Assembly: GCA_946811695.1 (NCBI GenBank)
Contig: OX328124.1
Coordinates: 29,506,148 to 29,570,147 of the forward strand
Length of the DNA: 64,000 bases
Direction: 5' to 3'
Origin: Gonocerus acuteangulatus
Taxonomy: Eukaryota > Arthropoda > Insecta > Hemiptera > Coreidae
How positions within the stretch are numbered: position 1 is the stretch's first letter; every line of letters begins with the position of its first letter. The notes under the pieces are model-generated. The model was not told where the DNA came from. It did no database searches and saw only the letters and a list, made by a program, of their open reading frames with translations. A program made the translations under genes and the position numbers. Below, in pieces: positions 45,396-57,282 of this stretch.

Positions 45396-45591
45396 CTAAA
45401 AAGTGTATCTGCAAGGATAGTAACGCGAATAATTAAAAAGGTTTATTAGATTTGGAAGGTCTTTTTGGGTTTATCAATGTTTATAGCGGTAGTCAAGAGT
45501 ACACAAATGAAAACTCGGATTTCTCGACCATACAAGAACTAGTCTTGAGTCGAAACGAACGTCTTCTGTGCTGTTGAACTCACAGCTAGAG

Positions 45592-46479
45592 CTGAATGCT
45601 GTGTTGTATTTGCAGTGTTATTTACATATCCGTTCTCTCATTTCCATAAATACCTCGGTATCTATGAACCTTTGACTCCGTTAATCCTCATCTACTTTAC
45701 TGTAACGCCAGGATCCCTCCCTGAATGCTGTGTTGTATTTGCAGTGTTATTTACATATCCGTTCTCTCATTTCCATAAATACCTCGGTATCTATGAACCT
45801 TTGACTCCGTTAATCCTCATCTACTTTACTGTAACGCCAGGATCCCTCCCTGAATGCTGTGTTGTATTTGCAGTGTTATTTACATATCCGTTCTCTCATT
45901 TCCATAAATACCTCGGTATCTATGAACCTTTGACTCCGTTAATCCTCATCTACTTTACTGTAACGCCAGGATCCCTCCCTGAATGCTGTGTTGTATTTGC
46001 AGTGTTATTTACATATCCGTTCTCTCATTTCCATAAATACCTCGGTATCTATGAACCTTTGACTCCGTTAATCCTCATCTACTTTACTGTAACGCCAGGA
46101 TCCCTCCCTGAATGCTGTGTTGTATTTGCAGTGTTATTTACATATCCGTTCTCACATTTCCATAAATACCTCGGTATCTATGAACCTTTGACTCCGTTAA
46201 TCCTCATCTACTTTACTGTAACGCCAGGATCCCTCCCTGAATGCTGTGTTGTATTTGCAGTGTTATTTACATATCCGTTCTCACATTTCCATAAATACCT
46301 CGGTATCTATGAACCTTTGACTCCGTTAATCCTCATCTACTTTACTGTAACGCCAGGATCCCTCCCTGAATGCTGTGTTGTATTTGCAGTGTTATTTACA
46401 TATCCGTTCTCTCATTTCCATAAATACCTCGGTATCTATGAACCTTTGACTCCGTTAATCCTCATCTACTTTACTGTAA
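45592..46479 (+). repeat. Tandem array of a 129-bp unit, about 6.9 copies
   Basis: CTGAATGCTGTGTTGTATTT recurs at 45592, 45721, 45850, 45979, 46108, 46237 and 46366. Copies are nearly identical; units five and six share CTCACATTTCC where others have CTCTCATTTCC. As 129 is divisible by three, a 311-codon frame (45615-46550) stays open, repeating 43 residues with LFTYPFSHFHKYLGIYEPL. The hydrophobic repeat has no known domain. I judge it non-coding until shown otherwise. Confidence 0.95.
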
Positions 46480-46559
46480 TGTACTGTTCTGTTGAATGTA
46501 GCAACTGCATGCAAGCAGTTATTATTTATACCACATACCGGAATAACTGAATTCCCTTC

Positions 46560-48380
46560 AATCCCTGGGTAGATTTTAAATCTCACATTAGTTTTCCTGA
46601 GATGCATACTTCTAGTTTATTGGCAGCTCTATAGGGTATATTGTCTAGCCAGCTTTTAATTCTTAAAGCTTCTCTCTTGGGAACAACCCAATTTAGTTGG
46701 GTAACCAAACTTTTTTGTACAACAAAGTTTTTCCTCCTCCTTCTCCTTGTTGAATATGATTTAAATAAAAAACTAGATAATGCTGTATTTTCCCTGTCTC
46801 TATAGCTTTGCCTCCTCTCTCAGATCAGATATGCTCTTAGCAAAACGTTTTGAGTAACAAAAATGGTTTTGATAAAGGGCTTTAGGGCTTATGGGCCAAT
46901 TTTTTAAGTGTTTTTGAATTTCTTTACGTTTATGTGCTGTCTGTCTAGAGTCGTATATTAGATGTGTGTACGTTTGTTCGGTGTAATGATCGCAGAGACA
47001 AGTATTTGAGTCTGTCAGTTTAAATCTGTGTAAGTACGAATTAGTGTTTCCGTGACCAGTCAGAAGTTGCCTCAGTGTAACTGTTACACTTGGTGTTTTG
47101 TTGCCAATTTTGATGTTTCGAATGAACAGTTTTAGATGCGTTCCTTTATCTGTTTGATCCCACCTTAGCTGCCATTTTTTGATGCTCACTTACCTTAACA
47201 AATGCTCCACACTACTTTTCGATATTTTGTTATAGCATTGCTCGATCTCTTGAATTTTTGATGCGTTTTTAGACTGAAAGTCAGCCATTTCGTTTCCTAT
47301 TACGCCCGCATGTGCTTGGACCCAATTAAAATAAATATGTGTTCCTTTGTCTTTTAAAAGTCTTAAAGAATTTTTAATATTTTCTCTAAGGAAGTCGTGA
47401 TTTTTGTAGTTAGTTAGTTTGTTTATGAGTGCTTGGCTGTCAGTGTTAATTTGTATGTTTGTGTTTGGAAGTATATTGCACTGGAGAAGGTATGAGAGTG
47501 CCTTTAATACTGCCGTAGCCTCGGCCTGATTATTGCTAGCTTCGTTTTTCTACACTCTATGAGGTTATCTGTATTGTCGCCTGCAAGGACTATAAAGGCA
47601 CAGCCCACGTCCTCCCCGTCCTTACTCCGGTCTGTGCATGGGCGTATATAGAAAATAATTTCGGGAGGGGCTGGGAAAATTTCGGGGGGGGGCTGAGACC
47701 ATTTCCGGAGTATGGAATACTAAAAATTTAGAGCTTGGAATAGTTTTAGGCAACTAAAACGATATTAGACGTAAAATAAAATATTTTTTATCAACTAAGT
47801 GATCTTATTTAATTTATTTTTAAGGGTTTTACGACAAGTTTTAACCATCAAATCAAAATTTCGGGGGGCTGCAGCCCCCTCAGCCCCCCCCCTTATATAC
47901 GCCCATGCGTCTGTGTATGTGAAGTCCTAAGTCTTCTCTGCTCATATTAATTTCAGGTACAAGTGCGGGATGTGTCCAGTTAGTGACGTGTAAAGAGTAT
48001 TCAATGTCTTCAGTATTAATTTCGTCAATATTGTGTTTTTCATTTATTATTGTGTATTTTTTGGAATATTCATCAGCTAAAATTGTTTTTGGCATCAATG
48101 GCCAAGACACATGCGGCCCATAGGAGATTGTGCGATATCCTTTGATGATCTTTATTGCCATAATTCTTTGTACCTTTTCTAGCTTTTTGATGTTATACTT
48201 TCATTTCAATCCTGATTTCCAGACTCATATTGCATAAGTTAATGCAGGCAATAAGGCTCCTATATATTTTGTACTCAAAGCACTTGGTTGCAAACCCAGT
48301 GCTTAAAGTTGCTCTTGCTGCTATTGATAGCAAGTTAATGTTTTCTATTAAGATGCCCTGCTTGTATTGTGATAAAGAAT
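46560..48380 (-). pseudogene. LINE (Jockey/R1-like) ORF2 3' half with RNase H, interrupted
   Basis: From high to low coordinates on the minus strand: AIKIIKGYRTISYGPHV, the pre-RNase-H block (about 48120); then, after a MITE at 47637-47907, an RNase H domain with NTDSQALINKL (about 47440) and HAGVIGNEMAD (about 47290); then LRQLLTGHGNTNSYLHRF and CLCDHYTEQTYTH (about 46980-47080), a zinc-binding-like C-terminus whose last Cys is replaced. An in-frame stop lies before the C-terminal frame (46800-47189). The 3' untranslated part extends to about 46560. The reverse transcriptase is missing. Confidence 0.8.
47637..47907. mobile_element. CATGGGCG MITE inserted in the LINE
   Basis: Perfect 14-bp inverted ends CATGGGCGTATATA / TATATACGCCCATG bound a core with G- and C-rich patches near both ends. 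The 8-bp flanks GGTCTGTG and CGTCTGTG differ at one base, pointing to hAT-type duplication. A second copy is at 23190-23398. Confidence 0.75.
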
Positions 48381-48796
48381 TGTATGCTTTGAGTAAGAGC
48401 TGTTAGAGACTGGACGGGTGAGCTGGGAGGCTAGGCTGCAATTACCCAGGGAGAGCTCTCACTCTGCTCCAGTCAAGGTTACCTCCTGCTCCTTTGTCTG
48501 CTCTCTCTCAGGCTCGAATATACACACCTATCTTACAAAAAATATTATCTTAGTTTCTCTTGTTAAAAATAATAATATTTTAGAACTATTTAAGGGGCAT
48601 TAAGAAATATAAAATGTTTAGTAATAATCGTCATACCAAATTATCACTAGTTCGAAAAATCTCTTTTTTAAAATTAATATTACTTTAATGGTATGCTGTC
48701 CTATTTACTATTAACTAGTAAGTAGATGTTCTTCATTGCTCTGGCACCATCCATTTATTATTTTTAAAATACTTTAATTCAACTATATCACAGACG
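48381..48796. other. No recognised feature
   Basis: A GC-richer patch at 48410-48520 has a 61-codon frame without known domain. Confidence 0.4.
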
Positions 48797-48809
48797 TTTC
48801 TTAATTTTT

Positions 48810-49161
48810 GGGGGCGGGGTTAGCTCAGTGGTAGAGCACTGGACTAATAAGTTGGAGGACCTGAGTTCAAATCCCGAGCAAGCACTAAAGATTTTTTCTT
48901 CTAGTGGCTTCGTTCATGGGTTGAATTCGGCCTCCCTGACCGTCCCTAGGCCAACCAGCCTTTAATTAATTTAATAATGGGTACCTTGGGTGCTAATGAC
49001 TCTAGCAGTCGGAGCAGTCAAGGGGAAAATCAGGCGGCCGGAGCATAGTACTGACCACACTATCTCCCTAGTGTGCCGTATGGTCATGAATCAGATACCT
49101 CTATAGCATCTACCCTCAGGACCCTCGTGGCCTGTTACGGGACTGATTCTGTTTTGTTTTT
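48810..49161 (+). repeat. tRNA-derived SINE (type 1), full length with duplication
   Basis: TTTCTTAATTTTT at 48797-48809 and 49162-49174 is a 13-bp target duplication. The head GGGGGCGGGGTTAGCTCAGT, GAGTTCAAATCCCGAG and the body match 12375-12743. The tail is T-rich. Confidence 0.9.
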
Positions 49162-49174
49162 TTTCTTAATTTTT

Positions 49175-49951
49175 AAAACTAAAAATTACTTTTAATTTTT
49201 ATAATTTTTGATGAGATAAATCATGATCTAAAATCTTATATACTACTGGTATGACACCTTATTCTAAATCCTATTCGTCATGTTAACATTATTTACCCGA
49301 ATGAAAAATTGTTGACTTCCCGGGGTTGAGTTACAGTACCTTCTATTTGCCATTGCCTAATCAATCTAGAATAATTTAGTATTATGGTGCTTCACTGTCC
49401 ATATTAAGAATGTATCGTCAACGCTTTTTCATACTCGTCTTAGGTTGAGACTATTAATTTCGAGCTATGATTTCTCAAATTTCTATTCCGACTTCGGATG
49501 CGACTTGTACCCTCTTCTTACTCGTTCACAAGATCCCTTATTTAAAGAATTATTTTTATCAGAAATATTTTTGAAGTTTTTTTTCCTAGTAAAATAAATG
49601 TCAAGAATTATTATTTATTTATTTACATTATTATTGTTTATTTATTTTGTGCCCACACGACGGAACTGATAAACTGGTATGATTCTGTTGTTGTACTCAG
49701 AATTAATGCCTTTATTCATTCTGATTGTTATCCGCCTTCCATTAAGCACATTGTAAGTGCAGTCCTGTACTTCCCACCCCCGCTGTGTCCACTTCTTTAG
49801 CTGGCACATAAACCCTTTTGGCCTTTCTATTTTATTTTTTTGAACGGAATTCAATGGGGTCCCAGAGCTTCGTAGTGTTTTAGATTAAATTAAATTTCTT
49901 TATTTGTCGTTAAATATTATTTATATTTCGTTTGCTTCGATGGATACTTTT
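49175..49951. other. No recognised feature; unassigned ORF
   Basis: A minus-strand 70-codon frame at 49642-49854 (PKGFMCQLKKW, NGRRITIRMNKG) has more protein-like composition than its surroundings, perhaps a retroelement relic, but no domain is recognised. Confidence 0.3.
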
Positions 49952-51249
49952 AAAAGTCCGACTCGCAGGAACTGGGTCATCATAGCGCGGTTCCATTCAT
50001 ATCCCTAGTGTCATTTTGTAGACTTAGAATAGAAACAGTTATTACTTTGTTTAGATCATTCACAATGTGAACAAATATTAAAACAAACAAACAAGATGAA
50101 ACTATCCTAAGTCGGCTAGGCATGAAACTATCCTATGCGGAAATTACTCTTTCCGCCGTCCGAAGTTTCGGTCTACGAAGACTCTGCTACGAATATGTTT
50201 CTAATTTACTTAACTTGCATTACTAACATATCCGTTTTACTTTTAAATGCAATTAAACAAAATGAAATTGTACAAGAAAATGAGAAAGTAGTGTTATTTT
50301 TTAATGAACTACATACAAACATACAACCCCAAAATATAATTATATTTCTAGTATAGCATTTGGCTGCATGACTTCCTACAGGTAAAGTAACTGACAGCTG
50401 TCCTAGGATGCATCTTGATTTATGACATGCAATAAAAGCCTGCCTACTACCTCGACCCGAACGGATGTCTGACTCTACACGGAGAATATTTACGTTTTCA
50501 GTTTTGTTACATGTTCAGAGAATTTGTATTTAATCCCCTGTTTTATTGAGAAATACATCCTCCTACTAGAAGCAATAAAAAAATAACAACAAATAAAAAC
50601 AGACAAAAAGAACCGTTTAAATAAACGAAATCAATCTTCGTTTATCAAACTTCTAAGTTTTATGCACTTATTTCTCCGATTGACATCACCTAATTAAAAC
50701 TTTCTTCATAACCTTTTTTGTAGAGCATTTAGTAAGCTTTCGAATGGTAATCTTCTGCTTACCAAAATTTAAAACTGTTTTCGAGATATTAAGGAAAGTA
50801 TACAAAGTTACCAAACCTTTTCATGTCTGTTAATATAATATTTTATTCTAACCCTTCCTTAACTCCAAACGTAACCAAAATTTCAACATATTAGTTTTGA
50901 TAAAATTCGAACATGCAGAAAATGTTTCAACTGAATCCCATGATTCTAAGTACCCAAACCAAAAAATGTTATTCAACAACTATTTTTCCAATTTTCTCGA
51001 AAACGATTAAAGCTATCGCCTTAAAAATGGTTTCATTCGTTTTCCTAGGCCAAGAAGCCTATAAAATGACTACTTGCAAGCATACGAAGAAGCGGAACGA
51101 TTTTTTGCACACGACCTTCGCTCCAAAAAGCATGTTCCGGTGGGCGGATTCTGCTGGTTAACGAACTTGACCTTTCAAATTAGACAAAAGATTTTTATAC
51201 CAAATTTCATCAAAATCGGACCATTTGTCTTCGACCTAGAGAGCGAACA

Positions 51250-51327
<78 letters not shown>

Positions 51328-51466
51328 AATTTGAACCACCGTCATTTTCGTTCTCTAGGGGTTCTGAAACGCAAACTTTTCTAGTCGGCACTTCCGGATT
51401 GTTTCATGAGATCAACCTTATAAGCGGGATTCGTCCCTATGAAGGGAGGGAGGAACCGCGCTAAAA
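49952..51466 (-). mobile_element. HINE-A element, full length
   Basis: Minus strand from TTAGCGCGGTTCCTCCCTCC (51463) through the TA tract (51251-51325) to CCTGCGAGTCGGACTTTT (49953). The 3' hairpin is GATGACCCAGTTCCTGCG, slightly changed. The subterminal repeat GCGCGGTTCC is present at both ends. Confidence 0.8.
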
Positions 51467-53101
51467 AGAGAAGCATTAGTTATCCTGATAGTTTAACTGA
51501 ACTCGAATTTAGTTCCCATTACTCTAAAACATTAGATATGTAAACCATATGGTCTTGGGCAGAAATTACAATTTTCAAGGAGTTTAATTTTTAAAAAAAC
51601 TCTAAAATTCGCATACTGTTTTCTTCCTTTATTCTCCAGAAAAAAATTGTTGCTTATCCCATGTTTTGTATATTAGGAAATTTCATTTCTTCATTTATGC
51701 CTACTAAATGTTGTTATTAATTACGGCCATTATTTGATTAGACTTTAGTAGCTAAATGTCAGATAAAAGTGCCTTTTATAGTTTTCTAGTGCCTAGAAGG
51801 TTGCATAACCTCGTCTAGAAGTCTACTTACCTTTATAGGCTTCAAGTGAAATTAAGCCTTTGATGTGTGTAAGTTCCTCCAAGTAACCGGTTAAAAACAT
51901 CTGGGAGAAAACTACTACAAACGAGACTTTTATAAAAACGTTACTTGTACCTTTCACTTTTCTTTCAACGACCACATTTAATGGACATTTTTTGTTAATT
52001 TATTTTAAAAAATTCTTAATATTTCCTTTTAGTGTTTGTATGTAGAAAGTCTATGGCCTTTATCTTATACATTCATGCCCTTTCCTTCCATATCATTTCT
52101 ACTATGCCGCAAAAATGAAAGCAAAACTTTTTATGCTCTTGATTTTTAATAATTCTGGAATAATTTCTCTGGAACTGTAAAATTTCATCTTTATGTATCG
52201 CATATTTTATAGAAATTGTAGGCACTTTTATTTTTCTCTTATTACTGCTCCAAATCCTTTATATCCTGCTCTACATGTATCATTCAATTATGGCGCCTCT
52301 TCAGAAGCTTCTAAGTAAAAATATCTCTGGTCACCGCAGTAATAAATTATAAACAGCCCGTCGAGCTAAACCTTCCCCCCTCTAGTCAATATTAAAATAT
52401 TCAATATGGTGGGCTGATTATATAGATAGATTCTTATATAAAATTATGTAAATTTACAGAGGAAGTAAACTAATAATATAAAATCGATTGGAGTCATTAC
52501 TTTGTCAATTATTTTTCTATTTTGTGGTTGTTTTTTTTTCCGAGTTTTCAGTTTAAAAATAGTCTTGACGAAAGTCAAGAAAGAACATTGCTATAAAATA
52601 ACACTAATTTGCCACTCTTTTGTGTCTCTAATGTTTTACTTTTATTGAAATGAGTAGAAGAAGAACAAAACAATTTTCAAAGGTGCCGAACGTTTTGGTT
52701 TTGGAATAGCGAAGATCAGCATTTTATTGCCTAAATACAAAGCGGTACTTTTCCACCTAAATAAAAACTTTAATATTTCGCCTTAAATAAACAAGTCCTC
52801 CTTAAAATTTTACTTCGTAATTAGGGCCCCAGAAGTCACGTAGACATTTTTGAAGAAAAATGAATTAGTTACAAGAATGGGTCGTGAGAACTGTAATATT
52901 GTGGGTGGTAAAGAGATCCAAGTGATTTACTTGACAGTTACTGCCATCAAGCTTGTGTTATTTTGAATATTGTCACTTTTGTAATATTTGTTATTATTAA
53001 GTCCAGGGTCTATGTGCGGATTCTGCAATTATTTTGCATATTAATTATAAACCGAATGATGTACCTATTATGTATCACCGATAATAAATAGCTAAGGATC
53101 T
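51467..53101. other. No recognised feature in 1.6 kb
   Basis: AT-rich. No repeat ends, RNA gene or coding motif recognised. Confidence 0.45.
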
Positions 53102-53428
53102 GAGGATTCGTATATTATGATCGGAACTGTAAACTTGTACCACATATCGTCCCTACCATGTCAAACTATCGAATATGCAAATCGGAGCAAACTAGAGAAC
53201 GAACATATTCTATCCATTGACGAAGTAATATATTGAAAAATGGTCTTATTCGGTACTTTATTAAAGGCTATTCTAAAGGGAGTAGAGTTGCGACAAGCCG
53301 TATCGTCCACAATCTATGAGCAAAGTCTCGAATCTGAAAAACGAGTTTTTGCATATTCGTTTGTTTGACGTGGTAGGGACGATATGTGGTACATGTTTAC
53401 AGTTCCGATCATAATAGACGAATCCTCA
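53102..53428. mobile_element. MITE of the CCATGTCAAACTATCGAATA family with extended arms
   Basis: In addition to the family ends (CCCTACCATGTCAAACTATC), inverted homology extends about 55 bp further out on both sides: GAGGATTCGTATATTATGAT then CGGAACTGTAAAC on the left, and its imperfect complement to 53428. The other two copies lack this extension. The interior words match 6957 and 12052. Confidence 0.75.
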
Positions 53429-53849
53429 ACTATTCCATTTTCCTCAAAACATCTTGTTACTTAGACCTTTTGACCTCTGGGGGTCTCAAATTAAGCCAAT
53501 TTATATGCATTTTTTTTTTGTAAGTTAGGATAGATGATGTAGAACGATATAGTAATTACGCTTTTACGAAGACTACTTTAGTTGCATGCTGTGACAGTGT
53601 TTGGATCGTTGGTCTTAAGTACTGGAAGAGGATCCAATGCTTTGGAAGATGCTGACCTGGGCTGGAGGGAGTTCCTTGCCCCTTCCCCCACCGGGCCTGC
53701 GCTCAATACACCTCCTCCTCTCAGAACCGGCTCGTCTTGTTGCCCTTTTAGTCTCTCTTTCCTCTCTCTTTCTCTCGTGTCTATGCAGTAATCTTCATTT
53801 ACTAATAATAGGATGTGTCATATTCCTCATATCTTTTTCTAGATATTTG
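53429..53849. other. No recognised feature; GC-richer patch
   Basis: Positions 53620-53780 are C/T-rich with short open frames. This resembles the pyrimidine-rich PLE 3' region at 18082-18300 in composition only. Confidence 0.35.
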
Positions 53850-54310
53850 ATATTCATAAAAACAAGGATATTAAAATTTTGGTCACTTTTGGAGTTAAGG
53901 AGGTTTTAGGACAAAAAATATTAACAGATATGAGCATTTTTGGGATTATAAATATCTTGAAAACGGTTAGGATGTCGTGGTAAAAGGACAGCAACCATTC
54001 GAAAGCTAACTAATTTTTCTGCGTAAATGTTCTAAAGGCATTTTCGATAAGACTATCTCTGACGCATGAATAAGTTTTTAAAACCTCGAAAGATTTGGTT
54101 TCTTTGTTTTGAACGATTCTTTTACGTTTGTTTTCCTCAGTGATTTATTTCTTGTTGTTTTAATAATACATTTCAGCAATAAAAGGAATTCGCTGGTAAA
54201 AAAAGATACTGAAAATGATAACTGTTATTGGTTGTTTGTAATAGAACTTTCCGAATAAAAGTAAAAGTGAATAATATCCGCTGTTGAAAGTTTTCAGTAC
54301 ATAATGGCGC
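53850..54310 (+). mobile_element. HINE-A element, internal fragment
   Basis: GGAGTTAAGGAGG, ATATCTTGAAAACGGTTAGG, CCATTCGAAAGCT and TTGTTTTGAACGATTC are HINE-A interior words. Both termini are absent; the 3' side is replaced by a PLE-like fragment. Confidence 0.6.
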
Positions 54311-54329
54311 TAAATTCTCACTTATCTGT

Positions 54330-54565
54330 GTGTTCAAAGTTTGCACTAAAGTACGCTCATTCCAAGCATTTCAAATGACACCAGGGAAAAGAAGTTATAA
54401 AAACGCGCTCAGCCAGGTCATTGTTGTTTCTTCCTCGGTGGTTGCCGAGGGAACCGCCGAGGAAGAAACAGCAATGACCTGGCTGACGAAGATGGAGACC
54501 ACCGCTGGAGAAAAATGCCGTTCTATCCAAAAACATCATCCCAGTGAGGAAAACAAACATCAATA
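54330..54565 (+). mobile_element. PLE-like fragment with a 30-bp hairpin
   Basis: AGCCAGGTCATTG...CTTCCTCGG (54411-54438) is inverted at 54454-54484, ending CAATGACCTGGCT. The right arm leads into CTGACGAAGATGGAG, the start of a hammerhead core, but the GAAA half is deleted relative to the related minus-strand fragment at 61287-61525. ACCGCTGGAGAAAAATGCCG is shared by both. A short TA run follows. Confidence 0.55.
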
Positions 54566-54574
54566 TATATATAT

Positions 54575-54982
54575 AGAATTTTAGAATTTATTTATTTGGC
54601 ACAAGTACATTGACATTGCCAAGGATCTGGCCATTTTGTGTTAATGGTTTTAATATTTAATAATAATAATAATAATTCTAATAGTAATACAGGGGGGGGG
54701 GCGAGGTTAGCTCAGTGGTAGAGCACTCGACTAATGAACTGGAGAACCAGGTTCAAAACCCGAGCGCGCACTAAAGATTTTTCAGAAGAAGGCTCACCCA
54801 GCCTTTGATTAATATAATTAATAATGGGTACCTTGGGTGCTAATGACTCTAGCAGTCGGAGCAGCCGAGGGGAAAATCAGGCGGCCGGAGCATAGTATTG
54901 ACCACACTATCTTCCTAGTGTGCCGTATGGTCAAAAAATCAGATACCTCTACGGTACCTGCCCCTCTGGGCCCTTGTGGCCT

Positions 54983-55029
<47 letters not shown>

Positions 55030-55672
55030 GTAATACAATGCCCAAAAGAAAGAATAATACTACAAAATTAAGAATTAAAATAAAGCCTAAATAATATAAT
55101 CTAAAAAATATGAATATACCTATGTATAATAAATGTGAAAGTAAATAAAATAATTATAGGACACTCTTTAAGAAAAAAAATATATTATTTAACTTTACAG
55201 TACTAGCACTATTTAGCACATTTTCTAACGATAATGCGTCCCTGTTTTCCAAAATGTATGAATGTAAATATTGTTGCCTTTGAATTTTATGCGTTTGGCA
55301 GTGCAGCATTAGGTGCTTCAAACTATTTTAAATGTATCTATTGCACAACTGACATATTTCGTCAGATTTTATGATAATGGTTTTATTTTTAAGGGATATT
55401 CTCGAATATTCACTATTGCAGACTCTTAATTGGCTTATGGCCCTTAACTTTTCAATACTAACATTAAATTGAAGATAGTAGATAGTTGGCTGGTTCTGGA
55501 TGTGAGAAATTACAGATTAAACTATAGACTGGATTGTATTTTGCGTTTAGCGCCCGGTCAGTATCTCTAGATAATAAATTATTTCTGGCTTTTACTATTA
55601 TATTATTTCTGTTGGCAAGCAACTTTTGAGGATTATATTTAGATCGGTAAAATACTCTTCCGCAAAAATCAA

Positions 55673-55680
<8 letters not shown>
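54575..55680 (-). pseudogene. LINE ORF2 C-terminal fragment and 3' UTR, interrupted by a SINE
   Basis: Minus-strand reading gives NPQKLLANRNNIIVKARNNL (about 55600), then after frameshifts LRVCNSEYSRISLKN and SDEICQLC, followed by HLMLHC (about 55310-55360). The C-x-x-C...H-x-x-x-C pattern is the zinc-knuckle-like end of many LINE ORF2 proteins. Downstream sequence to about 54575 looks like 3' UTR, split by a type-1 SINE at 54692-55025. Confidence 0.55.
54692..55025 (+). repeat. tRNA-derived SINE (type 1) with 12-bp duplication
   Basis: AATAGTAATACA at 54680-54691 and 55026-55037. The head GGGGCGAGGTTAGCTCAGTG, box B GGTTCAAAACCCGAG and the body are clear. It ends in about 40 T residues. Part of the proximal body is deleted. 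Confidence 0.9.

Positions 55681-55736
<56 letters not shown>
55675..55736. repeat. (TA)n microsatellite
   Basis: TA run with one TTTA interruption at the 5' side of the minus-strand LINE remnant. Confidence 0.95.
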
Positions 55737-55739
<3 letters not shown>

Positions 55740-55740
55740 C

Positions 55741-56809
55741 ATTAACTGACCCGAGAAAGATCAGAAGAAGTTTCATCAAATCGTCGAACCTATGTATCAG
55801 TTTCCCATGACATTTATATTTCCCCCGTTTTGCTTGTGTTTTTTTTTTTTTTTTTTACAGTGCATCAACATCGGCCATTAGCGCCGCTGATATAGGAAAT
55901 GAAAGCAACCTCTATCGCCTCTGAATCCCCCACCCCCTTATGACTCATTGCCGTGCAGACTGTAATAAAGATTCTTAGTCATTCTAGATATTCAGAGAAA
56001 TTCGCCATGTAGGTTCTGACTACCTCAATGTTCAAAAGAGACTTTAACGAAAAGATATTGCCTTTTAAGTCTTAATTTAGCATGAATTATTGTAATTTTT
56101 TAAATAAATACACTGATATTGTTGGATTACTTAGATTCTATGAAGTAATTTATCACTCATTGTAAACATCTATAGGATATTGCGTGAAGGGGATTGAGTA
56201 TTTATGTCGGGTGCGGAGAAAAATAGGGGACTTTTACTTAGTCAATAACAGGGGTTAGGACGCTCTTCAGAATCTAAGATGTTTGTTATTATATTGGCCA
56301 CTGACCCGTACTTTGGGGAATTGTAGTATTTTATAGTTATTGTCTGAGCAGTAGTAAATGCCTTGAGGTATTTTCTAAACATTGTGACTGATGCATTTTT
56401 GTAGGTTCAGAGCAGTAAAAGAGATGTTACCTGTGTGGACAATGGACTTTATTTATGGTTTACTCATTTTTTTTATTAGTACGTTGTTCACAGTAGTCAA
56501 GAAGTATTTTGGTTTGCTTTATTTTTTACTGAGAGTTTTACATCCAACGAACTTTATGGTGATTTGCTACCTTTACCTGTGAATAACACCAAAACAAAAA
56601 TATATGAATTTACGCAATACTTTGGTGTTTTTATGTTATCTTTTCTTCAAAACCACGTGGTCGGATCGATAGGTTTTGATGTCCAACCGACGCAGAATTT
56701 TTTTTATCTAAATTTTTGAGTATAATACACTTTTTGGTTAAATGCTTTGATTCAGAGGAATTTTAGAAAGCAACGTGAGAAGCCTGACAACTTTGTAGTT
56801 TTTCACATA
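55741..56809. other. Mostly unrecognised; short SINE-tail relic
   Basis: At 55857-55895, CAGTGCATCAACATCGGCCA and TTAGCGCCG resemble the complement of the type-2/5S SINE tail. The rest, including the 63-codon frame at 56391, is not recognised. Confidence 0.4.
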
Positions 56810-57024
56810 TCGCACTAGTATTTCTAATGTGACACAACTCAGAACTCAACTGAAAATGTGTCACTTTTGTCTATGTAGGGGCGTTAAGATTAAAACAGGA
56901 AGGATGACACGAGTGCCCTCTGATGCACATCCAGTTTTGATGGTCGATAGAAATACCATATCTTTCAAAGTCATAACTATGACGGTGTGAATAAAACTGT
57001 GTCACTTTAGAAATACTAGTGCGA
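56810..57024. mobile_element. MITE with TA duplication (mariner-like)
   Basis: TA at 56808-56809 and 57025-57026 flanks 27-bp inverted ends, TCGCACTAGTATTTCTAA then TGTGACACA, with one mismatch between arms. The 160-bp centre is non-coding. Confidence 0.75.
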
Positions 57025-57026
57025 TA

Positions 57027-57235
57027 TCATGGCTCAAGCTAAACTCAAAAATTGGAGCAGTTGTCATATTTTAAATATTTGATGCCTTTTAGCAGTTTAC
57101 AGACCTCGACCAAAGTTTTTTGGTCAAAACACTCTTAGGTAATTTGACTAAGCTATAAATATTTTGTACCTAGACAATTATAGTAGGAAATTCTAAATTT
57201 GTGGGATTAAGACTGTACCGCAAAAGAGAAGAAAA

Positions 57236-57282
<47 letters not shown>

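Noticed and set aside
45615..46550. 311-codon open frame as a host gene.
   Set aside because: It consists of seven near-identical 129-bp units; length is explained by the unit being a multiple of three.
55745..55790. Hammerhead-like CTGACCCGAGAAAGATCAG.
   Set aside because: The core spacing and GAAA half do not fit; no stem I or cleavage triplet.
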